Shown here one piece after another: positions 7,634 to 18,600 of a DNA stretch of 64,000 bases (position 1 is the stretch's first letter; the number at the start of each line of letters is the position of its first letter). The notes below the pieces were generated by a model. It did not search any database and was not told the DNA's origin. It worked only from the letters and a program-made list of their open reading frames with translations. The position numbers and the translations under genes are program-made. Source of the stretch: Streptomyces tailanensis (GTDB taxonomy: Bacteria > Actinomycetota > Actinomycetes > Streptomycetales > Streptomycetaceae); NCBI RefSeq assembly GCF_008386495.1, contig NZ_VTHJ01000009.1, forward strand, positions 62,001-126,000, written 5' to 3'.

Positions 7634-9370
7634 ATGGCACGTTCCCTGATCGACCTACTGGCCGCGCACGCCTCGAACCACCCCCAGCGCACCGCCTACC
7701 GCTACCTCGTCAGCGGTGACAGCGACGGAGAGGTTCAGGACATCTCGTACGCACGCCTGGTCGGCCGCTCCCGGGCCATCGCCGCCTGGCTGCAGGACCG
7801 GGGACTGTCCGGCGCCCGCGCCATCCTGCTCTACCCGCCCGGCCTCGAGTTCATCTGCGGCTACCTCGGCTGCCTCTCGGCCGGTGTCGTCGCCGTACCC
7901 GGCGTGCCCCCGCAGGGACGGTCGCAGAATCACCGGGCCCTGACCCGGATGAAGCGCCTCATCGCCGACGCCGACGCCAAGGTGATCCTGGGCGGCCGGG
8001 ACGTCGTGGCCGCGCTCGGCACCATGGCGGAGCATCTCCCGGAGCTCGCCGAGATCACCTGCGTCGCCACCGAGGACATACCCGACGACCTGGCAGGCTC
8101 CTGGCAGGAACCGGACCTCACCGCGGACTCGGTCGCCTTCCTCCAGTACACCTCCGGCTCCACCTCCGCCCCGCGCGGCGTCATGGTCACCCACGGGAAC
8201 CTGCTCGACAACGAGCGGGTCATCGCCGAACGGATGGGCCACACCCCGGACGCGATCGCCGCGTACGACAACGAACTGTTCGTCAGCTGGTTGCCCGTCT
8301 ACCACGACATGGGCCTCATCGGCCCGGTCCTGAACACGGTCTACCTGGGCGCCACCAGCACCCTCTTCTCGCCGCTGCACTTCCTCCAGCGGCCCACGCG
8401 CTGGCTGACCGCCGTGAGCCGCTTCCAGCCGCACACCAGTGGCGCCCCCAACTTCGCCTTCGAGCTGAGCCTGAAGCACGCCGCCCCCGACTTCGTCGAC
8501 GGCCTGGACCTCAGCCGCTGGAGGGTCGCCTTCAACGGCGCCGAACCCGTACGCGCCGCCACCCTGCGCCGCTTCACCGAGACCTTCGCCCCGGCCGGCT
8601 TCCGACAGGAGGCCCACTACCCCTGCTACGGCCTGGCCGAGGCCACCCTCATGGTCAGCGGCAGCACCGTCGACAGCCCGCCCGTCCTGGTCGAGGCGAA
8701 TACCACCGGCCCGCACGCCGGCGCGGCGGACGCGGCGGCCGTAGGCTCCGGGCGGCTCGGCCCCGGCATGACCGTGGTCATCGCCGACCCCGAACTGTGC
8801 GAGGAACTACCCGAGGGCGAGGTCGGCGAGATCTGGGTCGGCGGCGCCAGCGTGGCCAAGGGCTACTGGCGCAACACCCTCGCCACCCGCGAGACCTTCC
8901 GCGCCACCCTCACCGACCGCGAAGGCCGCTTCCTGCGCACCGGCGACCTCGGGTTCCTGCGCGACGGCGAGCTGTTCATCACCGGCCGCCTCAAGGACCT
9001 CATGGTCATCGACGGACGCAACCACTACCCGCAGGACCTGGAACTCTCCGCCGAGATGTCCCACCCCGCCCTGCGACCCGGCTGCACTGCCGCCTTCTCC
9101 GTGGACACCGCAGCGGAGGACGAGGGGGAAGGCGAGCAGCCCGTCCTCGTCGCCGAGATCGCCTCGGAGGCCGCGGGTGAGGCCGAGAAGATCACCGACA
9201 TGGTCCGCGGCGCGATCGGCGAGGCCCACGGCCTGGCGGTACGCGATGTCGTGCTGGTGCACCCCGGCACGATCCCCAAGACGTCCAGCGGGAAGATCCA
9301 GCGCCATGCCTCCCGCGCCGCGTACCTCGCCAGCAGCCTCTCGGTGGTCGGAGCACCCGCCACGACATGA
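7634..9370 (+). CDS. Fatty acyl-AMP ligase (FAAL) that starts the polyketide/lipid pathway
   Basis: A 578-residue adenylating enzyme that would activate a fatty acid as acyl-AMP and pass it to the N-terminal ACP of the following synthase. The phosphate-binding motif YTSGSTSAPRGVMVTH begins at residue 172. WLPVYHDMGLIG, then FLQRPTRWL with SGAPNFAFELS, match FAALs rather than acyl-CoA synthetases. YGLAEAT, GDLGFLRDGELFITGRLKD and the C-terminal TSSGKIQR (Lys554) complete the A5, A7/A8 and A10 motifs. The length is typical. The start ATG follows AGGTGAG with 9-base spacing. It is the first gene of the co-directional cluster and ends 264 bases before the synthase. An ATG overlaps its stop codon as ATGA. 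Confidence 0.93.
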   Translation: MARSLIDLLAAHASNHPQRTAYRYLVSGDSDGEVQDISYARLVGRSRAIAAWLQDRGLSGARAILLYPPGLEFICGYLGCLSAGVVAVPGVPPQGRSQNHRALTRMKRLIADADAKVILGGRDVVAALGTMAEHLPELAEITCVATEDIPDDLAGSWQEPDLTADSVAFLQYTSGSTSAPRGVMVTHGNLLDNERVIAERMGHTPDAIAAYDNELFVSWLPVYHDMGLIGPVLNTVYLGATSTLFSPLHFLQRPTRWLTAVSRFQPHTSGAPNFAFELSLKHAAPDFVDGLDLSRWRVAFNGAEPVRAATLRRFTETFAPAGFRQEAHYPCYGLAEATLMVSGSTVDSPPVLVEANTTGPHAGAADAAAVGSGRLGPGMTVVIADPELCEELPEGEVGEIWVGGASVAKGYWRNTLATRETFRATLTDREGRFLRTGDLGFLRDGELFITGRLKDLMVIDGRNHYPQDLELSAEMSHPALRPGCTAAFSVDTAAEDEGEGEQPVLVAEIASEAAGEAEKITDMVRGAIGEAHGLAVRDVVLVHPGTIPKTSSGKIQRHASRAAYLASSLSVVGAPATT

Positions 9371-9634
9371 CATCGACCGCCGCCGAAACGATCATTCGCC
9401 CGTGTCGGCGGCGGCCCGAGTCGCACCCGCCGAACGCCGTACGCCCGACAGCGGCCGCCGCTGCCGACGCGTCACCGCAGTCCGCCGAACCTGCGTCGAC
9501 CGAACCTGCGTCGACCGAACCTGCGTCGACCGAGTCGAACCGCAGATCGGCCGCCTCCGTATCCCCGCGCACCGGCCATATCGCGCCGGTACGGAAACCG
9601 CCTGAGCCCCGAGTCCACGAGGACACCTGCCCAG
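9371..9634 (+). other. Gap between FAAL and synthase genes, containing a coupled open frame
   Basis: An ATG at 9367 overlaps the FAAL stop. The frame from it reads MTSTAAETIIRPC... and includes three exact EPAST repeats, with fairly coding-like third positions. It then runs into the synthase gene out of frame and ends at 10227. The frame shared by FAAL and synthase is also free of stops here, but it encodes an Arg/Pro-rich sequence and has no start codon. The synthase start at 9635 has only a moderate ribosome binding site (GAGG, about 9618-9622). I treat this as a leader or linker region, not as a proven gene. Confidence 0.4.
9487..9531 (+). repeat. Three perfect tandem copies of a 15-bp unit
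   Basis: GAACCTGCGTCGACC is repeated at 9487-9501, 9502-9516 and 9517-9531. The unit is a whole number of codons, so the repeat keeps every frame; in the frame starting at 9367 it encodes EPAST. It lies in the gap between the ligase and the synthase. Confidence 0.9.
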
Positions 9635-12600
9635 ATGCCTGCGAACGAGTCCCCGAAGCAGACCCCCGAGACGTCCGCCACGTCCGTCACGACCGCGCAC
9701 GGCGTGCGCGACTGGCTGGCGTCGGCCGTCGCCGAGGCGGCCGGGCTCGACCCGCTGACCGTCGACCCGCACCGGCCCATCGCCGAATTCGGCCTGGGAT
9801 CACGCCAGTTGGTGACGCTGGCCGTAGACCTCTCCGAGCGGATCGGCCGTACCCTGGACCCGTCCCTCGTCTACGACCATCCCACGATCGAGGCGATCGC
9901 CGAGGCGGTACTCGACGACCGGCCCAGCCCTGTCATGACGGCGACGGACCCGTCCCCCTCACACAGGCGGGCACGGCCCGACGACGACATCGCGATCGTC
10001 TCCATGGCCTGCCGCTTCCCCGGCGGCGCCGACGACCCCGAGGCACTGTGGCGGCTGCTGACCGAGGGCCGGGACGCCATCTCCGAGGTACCCGCGGGCC
10101 GTTGGAACACCGCCGGCCTCTACGACCCCGACCCGGAGGCCGGCGGGAAGGCGTACACGCTGCGCGGCGGCTTCCTCGCCGACATCGACCGCTTCGACGC
10201 GCCCTTCTTCGGGATATCGCCGCGTGAGGCCGCGGCCATGGACCCGCAGCAACGACTGCTCCTCCAGACCACCTGGGAGACCCTCGAACGCGCCGGGATC
10301 GTCCCCGAGACCCTGAACGGCAGCTCCACGGGCGTCTACATCGGCCTGTACGACAGCGGCTACCTGGCCTCCGCCGCACTGGGTCAACTCGACGGGCACG
10401 TCGGCACGGGCTCGGCGTCCAGCGTGGCCTCCGGGCGCATCGCCTACACCCTCGGCCTCCAGGGCCCCGCCGTCACCGTCGACACCGCCTGCTCCTCCTC
10501 CCTCGTCGCCCTGCACCTGGCGGCCCGCGCGCTCGCGGCGGGCGAATGCGACCTCGCGCTGGCAGGCGGCGCCACGCTCCTGGTGACCCCGCGCGGGCAC
10601 GTCGAGTTCAGCCGGCTGCGCGGACTGTCGCCGTCCGGGCGGTGCAGCCCGTTCGGGGCCGACGCGGACGGCGTGGTGTGGGCCGAGGGCTGCGGACTGG
10701 TCCTGCTGAAGCGGCTCTCGGACGCGCGCCGGGACGGCGACCGGGTCCTCGCCGTCGTCAAGGGCTCCGCCATCAACCAGGACGGCCGCAGCCAGGGCCT
10801 GTCCGCCCCCAACGGCCCGGCGCAGGAACGCGTACTGCGCGCCGCCCTGGACGCCGCCGGCCTCCGCCCGGACGACCTCGACTACGTCGAGGCGCACGGC
10901 ACCGGCACCAAACTCGGCGACCCCATCGAGGGCCGCGCCCTGGCCGCCGTCTTCGGCCCCGGCCGCCCGGCCGGACACCCGCTCACCGTCGGTTCCCTGA
11001 AGTCCAACATCGGCCACACCCAGGCCGCGGCGGGCATCGGCGGCGTCATCAAGACCGTCCTCGCCCTCGGCCACGAGCACCTACCCGCCTCCCTGCACGC
11101 CGAGACCCCGACCGCACACGTCGACTGGGCGGACGGTGGCCTGCGCGTGCATGACACCGCGAGCGCCTGGCCGCGTGGCGGGGAGCGGGCGCGCCGGGCG
11201 GGCGTGAGCGCGTTCGGCATCAGCGGGACGAACGCACATGTGGTGCTGGAGGGGGCCCCCGAGGACCTGGCGGACCGCGCGGTCCAGGGGAGCGACGACG
11301 AAACCGCCGGCACCAGCACCGAAGAACCACCCGCCCCCCACACGACCCTCTTCCCGCTCTCCGCCCGCACCCTCCCCGCCCTCCACGGCCAGGCCGCCCG
11401 GCTGCACGACGCCCTCACGGCCGTCCCCGAACTACCGCTGCCCGCCGTGGCCGCCACGCTCACCCACCATCGCACCCACTTCGAGCACCGAGCCGTCGTG
11501 CAGGCCGCCGGCCGCGAAGACCTGCTGACCGCCCTGCGCGGCCTCGCAGACGGACAGCCAGACGGACAGTCCGGCACCGACCTCGTCGTCGGCCCCCAAC
11601 AGACGCTCCCCTCAGGCAAGTTGGCGTTCGTCTTCCCCGGCCAGGGCGCCCAGTGGACCGGCATGGCCCGCGATTTGCTCGACCGCGACCCCGTGTTCGC
11701 GGACGAACTCGACCGCTGCGACTCGGCACTGCGCCCCTTCACCAGCTGGTCGGTGACGGCCGTCCTGCGCGGCGACACGAACGCCCAGTCCCTGGACCGC
11801 GTGGACGTCGTCCAACCGGTCCTCTTCGCCGTGATGGTGTCCCTGGCCGCCGTATGGCGGGCCCGAGGCATACGCCCCGACGCCGTGATCGGGCACAGCC
11901 AGGGCGAGGTCGCGGCGGCCTGTGTCGCCGGAGCGCTCAGCCTCAACGACGCCGCCGCTGTCGTAGCCCTGCGCAGCCAGGCCCTGACCGAGCTGTCCGG
12001 CACCGGCACCATGGCCGTCGTCGCCCTGCCGCACACCGAGGTCGAGGCCCACCTCGCCGACCTGGACGGCCGGGTGTCCGTCGCCGCCGTCAACAGCGGC
12101 CGCTCGACGGTGATCGCCGGTGACGTAGAACCCCTGGAAACCCTGCTCGCCGAACTCGACCGGCAGCAGGTCTTCGTCCGCCGCCTCGACGTCGACTACG
12201 CCTCCCACAGCGCCCACGTCGAACCGGTCCGCACGACGATCCTCGACGAACTCGACGGTGTCACCACCTACCCGACCTCCGTCGCCTGGTACTCGACGGT
12301 CACCGGCGAGCCGGTCACCGAGGAGCGGGAAGCCGACTACTGGTACGCCAACCTCCGCGAACCCGTCCGCTTCGCACCCACCGTGGAGCGCATGCTGGCC
12401 GACGGCTACCGGTACTTCGTCGAACTCGGCCCTCACCCGTCCCTGCTCACCGCGGTGCGCACGGTCGCCGAGGACATCGGTCACGACAGCCTGGTCGCCG
12501 TCGGCTCGCTGCGCCGCGACGAGGACGGCCCCGGCTGCCTGGACCGGGCCGCCGCCGAACTCCACGTCCACGGACGGCGGGTCGACTGGCGCCGCCTGGT

Positions 12601-15600
12601 TCCGAACAGCGCACCGGTGGACCTGCCGACGTACGCCTGGGACGCACAGCGCCACTGGATCGAGCCCGAGACCGCCACCGGCGCGGCCTGCGGCCTCTTC
12701 GACCGCGCCGCGCACCCTTTGCTCGGCGTCCAGCTCCAGTCGGCGGACGAGACCCGCTGGACCTTCCGGGGCGAGTGGTCCCCGGCCACCGCCGACTGGC
12801 TGCCCGACCACGCCGTGTTCGGCCGGACCGTGGTCTCCGGCACCACCCTGATGGAGTTGTGCCGCGCCGCCCTCGACGTCGCCCGCCCAGAGGTCCCGGG
12901 CGACGTCACCGACCTGCTCATCCTCGCCCCCCTCACCCTCCCCGCCTCCGGCACGGTCGAGGTCTCCGTCGAGGTCGTCACCGCCGGTGCCGTACCGGAG
13001 ATCACCGTCCACAGCCGGCCGCGCGGCCAGGAGGCCATGGGCTGGACCCTGCACGCCACCGCGTCCGCCGACGCGCCGGCCCCCACCACGGCGGCCGGCC
13101 CGCCGACCTGGCCGCAGACCGTCCACCCCTCCTGGACCCCGGAGACGTACGAGCGACTGGCCGACCAGGGCCTCGGCTACGGCCCGGCCTTCCAGGGCGT
13201 ACAGGAAGCGGTCCCGACCGCCGACGGCGCACTCCTGGCACGCCTCTCACTGCCCGCCGCGGCCCGCGACACGGCCGACCCGTACCCCGTCCACCCGGCC
13301 CTGCTGGACGCGACCCTGCACGTGGCCGCGTCCTTCGACACCTCCGACAGCCGCGTGCTGCTGCCGGTCGCGGTGGGCCGCTGCGTCCTGCCGCCCGGCG
13401 GCGCCACCGACCTCATCGCCCTCGTCCGGCGCACGGGCGGCTCCGGCACGGACCTTACGATGGACGTGACCCTGTGGGACACCGACGGTCTCCCCGCAGG
13501 ACGACTGGAAGGCGTACGACTGCGCGCCGCCGACCCGGCGGACCTGAACAGCGGCTCGGAGAACGGCCGCCACCTGTACGAGGTGGTGTGGACGGCGCTC
13601 ACCGAGGACCACGCCGAGGGTCCGGGCAACGAGTGGACCGTGGTGGGTGACGCGGCCGATCCGGAGGTGGCTGCGGCGCTGCGCGCACTCCGAGCGGAGG
13701 GGATACGGGTCGGGGAGGGAGTCGCCAGGGCAGGTGACACGGCCGCCGACATCCTCGTACGGTTCTGGCCGCGTCCGGCAGCCGACGCCGAACCCGCTGC
13801 CGCCGCACAGGAGTTGGCGGACACGGCACTGGCCGAACTCCAGTCGCTGATCGCCCTTCCGCAGGAGGAGGCGCCCGCCCGGATCGTCTGGGTGACGCGG
13901 GGCGCGGTGGCGGCCGGCGACGGCGACACTGTTCCGGGGTTCGTCCAGTCGGTGCTGTGGGGCCTGGCCCGCAGCGCGCGCGCCGAGCACCCGGACCTCG
14001 GGCTGACCCTTCTCGACCTCGACTCCCCGGATGTGCTGCCGACAGCCGTCGCGTACGTCGGCGAACCCGAACTCGCCTGTCGGGCGGGCGTGTTGCTGGC
14101 TCCGAGGCTGGTGCGGGCCCGTGCCACGGACGCGTTGCGCATCCCCGCCGGGGACACCTACGAACTGACCGGACACGAACTCGCCGGACTCACGGCGGAC
14201 GTGACACTCCGTCCGGCCGAGTCCCGGATTCTGGCCTCGGGCCAGGTGCGCATCCAGGTGCACGCCGTCGGTGTACGGCCGCTCGCCGGGTGCGCGGGGA
14301 TCATCACCGAGGTCGGAGGCGAGGTTGAGGGCCTCGCCCCCGGGCAGCGCGTCGTGGCCCTCGCTGAAACCGCGCCGGGTTCCGAGGCGATCGCCGACGC
14401 GCGGCTCGTCGTGGTGCTGCCCGACGAGATGGCGTTCACGACTGCGGCCGCCGCCCTCGCTTTCACGCCGGATGCCGACCGTGAAGAGTTCGTCCGTGAA
14501 GCCGTCGACGCGGCTCGGAGCGCCCCCGTCCGCCCCCAGGTCTTCCCCGTCCCCGCCGCACGCGAGGCGATACGGCGACAGCACGCGACCGGCGCCCCTG
14601 TCGTCCTCGACCTCGTGGGCCGCCCGTCTCTTGTACCCACCGACGGCACCGTCCTGATCACCGGCGGTCTGGGTGCGGTGGGCCGCCACATCGCCCGGCT
14701 TTTCGCCGAACACGGCGTCCCTCGGCTTCTGCTGACGTCGCGTCAAGGCGGTGCCGATCCACGTACCGCCGAAGTCACCGCGGAGCTGACCGCGCTCGGC
14801 ACTGAGGTCGAGGTCGCCGCGTGTGACATCGCGGACGGGGCGGCCTTGGCCGACGTACTAGGCCGTATCGGCGACGACCTGCCGCTGCGGGGTGTCGTGC
14901 ACTGCGCGGGCATCCTGGCCGATGGCGTGGTAGCCGAGCTGACGCCCGAACGCCTCGCACAGGTACTGCGCCCGAAGGTCGACGGCGCCGCCCACCTGCA
15001 CCGACTCACCGCCCAGCTGCCGCTGGACCTGTTCCTGCTGGTCTCCTCCGCCGCCGGTGTGGTGGGCAACGCGGGCCAGGGCAACTACGCGGCGGCCAAC
15101 GTCTTCCTCGACCAACTCGCCCACCGTCGACGGGCGTTGGGCTTGCCCGGTGTGTCGATCTCCTTCGGTGCCTGGGCGGGCGAGGGCCTCGCCGCCGAAC
15201 ACGCCGACCTGGAACGGATGGCCCGCCTCGGCCACCGCGCCCTCACCACCGACCAGGGCCGCGAACTGGTCGGGCTCGCCCTGCGACAGGGCGCCCCGCA
15301 CCTCGTCGCCTGGGCCCTGGACCTGCCCCGCCTGCGCGACAACACGGCGTCCACGAGCGGTGGTTCGGCCGCACTCTGGCGCTCGCTGCTGCCCGCCGCC
15401 CGCGCCGACCAGAACAGCGGTGAGGGCCTGGCCGAACGCCTGGCCCGCCTTCCGGAAGCCGAACGCCGCGAGCGCGTTCTCGCCGTGATCCGCGAGGAGG
15501 CCTGCCGAGCCCTCGGCCTGCGTTCAGCGGAGTCCGTCCGCCCCGACGAGCCGCTGCGCGACCTCGGCATGGACTCGGTGACGGCCGTCGAACTCCGCAA

Positions 15601-18600
15601 CCGCCTCGGCAACCGCCTCGGCGCCAAGCTCCCCGCCACCCTCCTCTTCGACCACCCCACTCCGGCCCGACTCGCTGAGCACCTCCTGAACACGGTGCTC
15701 GCGGCGGCCGATCGTACGACCCGCCGCAAGGTCCCTGACTCGCCGACCATCGCATCGGTCGACGAGCCGGTGGCGGTGGTGGCGATGGCGTGTCGTGCGC
15801 CGGGTGGTGTGACCGGCCCGGAGGGGTTGTGGCGGCTGGTGGCGGAGGGCCGGGACGCGGTGGGTCCGTTCCCGGCCGGGCGCTGGGACGTGGAGTCGCT
15901 CTACGATCCCGATCCGGAGGCGATGGGCAAGTCGTATGCCCGTGAGGGCGGTTTCCTGGACGACATCGGCTCGTTCGACGCGGGCTTCTTCGGGATCACG
16001 CCGAAGGAGGCTGCGGCGATGGATCCGCAGCAGCGGTTGTTGCTGGAGACGGTGTGGGAGGCGCTGGAGCGGGCCGGGATCGTGCCCGCCGACCTGGCCG
16101 GCAGCACCACCGGTGTCTACGTCGGCATGTTCGGCAGCGACTACCTGGCGGGCTCCCGCCTCGACCAACTCGACGGATACGTCGGCACCGGCTCGGCACC
16201 GAGCGTCGCCTCGGGCCGCCTCGCCTACACCCTCGGGCTCAACGGACCGGCGCTCACCGTCGACACGGCCTGCTCGTCGTCGCTGGTGGCGATCCACCTG
16301 GCCGCGCAGGCGCTGCGCAACGGTGATTGCGATCTCGCGCTGACCGGGGGTGTGACGCTCATGGTCACGCCTCAGACCTTCGTGGAGTTCAGTCGGTTGC
16401 GGGGGTTGTCGCCGACGGGCCGCTGCCGGTCGTTCTCGGACGCCGCGGACGGAGCCATCTGGTCCGAAGCGGTCGGCATGGTCGTACTGAAGCGGCTGAG
16501 CGACGCGCGGCGGGACGGTGACGAGGTGCTGGCCGTACTTCGCGGCACGGCCGTCAATCAGGACGGGCGCAGCCAGGGGCTGTCCGCACCCAACGGCCCG
16601 GCACAGGAACAGGTGATCCGGCGGGCCCTGGAACAGTCCGGCCTGGAGCCCGCCGATATCGACTACGTCGAGGCCCACGGCACGGGCACCACGCTGGGCG
16701 ACCCGATCGAGGCCAACGCCCTGGCCGAGGTATTCGCCGCCTCCCGACCTCATGGCAAGCCGCTGTATCTGGGCTCACTGAAGTCGAACATCGGGCACGC
16801 CCAGGCGGCCTCAGGAGTCGTCGGACTGATCAAAGTGGTCCAGTCGCTTCGCCACGAGACGCTCCCGCAAACCTTGCACGCCGACACGCCCAGCCGCCAT
16901 GTCGACTGGGACAGCAGCGGACTCCACCTTCTGCACGACGAGATCGCCTGGCCGGCATCGGAAACCCGCGTACGCCGTGCCGGTGTCAGTGCCTTCGGCA
17001 TCAGCGGCACCAACGCCCACGTGATCGTGGAAGAGGCACCCCGGACCGAGCCGGAGCCATCAGTCGAACTCGCCCCGGGCGAGCGCCTGTTCGTGCTGTC
17101 GGGGCGCAGTGAGACGGCCGTACGTGAGCAGGCCGCACGACTGGCCGCCCACCTGCACGACGCCGACGACATCGCTGCACTGCCGGACATCGCGCACACC
17201 CTGGCCCGCCACCGCACTCACTTCGAACGACGGACCGCACTCGTGGCCGCCGACCGGGACGAACTCCTCACCCAGCTCGACGCCGTGGCCACCGGCCGGA
17301 CCGTCATGGCCCCCGCCCGCGCGGAACAGACCGGCAAGGTGGCGTTCGTCTTCGCCGGACACGGCGGCCAGTGGCCCGGCATGGGTCTGCGCCTGATGGC
17401 CCACTCGAAGGCGTTCCGCGAGGAACTGACCCGCATCGACAAGGCGATCCGCGAGCGCGTCGGCTGGTCCGTGCTCGACATCCTCAAGGACACCGACAAC
17501 GGCACGGACAACGCCCCCGGCACCGCGACCGCCTTCGACCGCACAGAGATCCTTCAACCGGTGCTGTTCGCGGTCAACGCCGCCCTGGGAGCCGCCTGGT
17601 GCGGCCTCGGTGTCACCCCGGACGCCGTGGTCGGCCACAGCCTCGGCGAGATCGCCGCGGCATACCTCGCGGGCGCTCTCACCCTGGAAGACGCCATCAC
17701 CGTGGTGACCGGCCGCGCCCAAGCCGTCGTACCCCTGGCCGGCAAGGGTGGCATGCTCGCCGTTGAACTGCCGAGCGCCCAGGTCGAGGAACTGCTCGCC
17801 CCGTACACGGGCCGCCTGTTCGTCGCGGTCGTCAACAGCGCGCACTCCACCGCGGTCTCCGGCGACGCCGACGCACTCGCCGAGCTGCGGGAACAGCTCG
17901 ACGATCAGGAGATACCCGTCCGTCGGCTGTCGACGGTGTTCGCCTCGCACACCCCCGCGATGGCCCCGCTCCGCGAGGAACTCCTCGACCGTTTCACCGA
18001 AGTCCGGGGCACGGAGGCGCTGTTCCCGCAGTACTCGACGGTCCTCGCCGAACCCATCACGGGTGACCGACTGGACGCCGAGTACTGGTACGCGAACCTT
18101 CGCGAGCCCGTCCGTTTCGCCGACACGATCCGGCGCATGCTGGACGACGGTTACCGCTATTTCGTGGAAGTGAGCCCCCACCCGTCGCTCGGCTCCTCGA
18201 TCGAGGCGGTGGCGGCCGAGGCCGGTGTCGACGCGGTGAGCGTCGGGTCGCTGCGCAGGCAGCGGGACGGGCTGGACGTCCTGCTGGGCAGGCTGGGGGA
18301 GTTGTACACGGCCGGGTTCACGCCCGAATGGTGGCAGGTGTTCCCGGCCGGTCGCCGGGTCGACCTGCCCACGTACGTCTTCGCCCGCGAACGCCACTGG
18401 CTCGCCCCCGCCACCCAGAACGGGGGTGGCGTCCCGTTGCTCGGCACACACATCGAGGCCAGCGACCAACCCGACCGCCACCTCTTCCAGACCGACATCG
18501 ACCTGCGCGACAGCCGCTTCGCCTACCTGACCGACCACAAGGTCACCGGTGAGGTCTGGCTGCCCGGTGCGGCCTTCCTCGAAATGGCGCTGGAGGGCGC

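Noticed and set aside
9371..9634. Read-through fusion of FAAL and synthase in one frame
   Set aside because: The frame is open across the gap, but there is a real TGA at 9368-9370, no in-frame start before 9635, and the encoded Arg/Pro-rich sequence does not look like protein.
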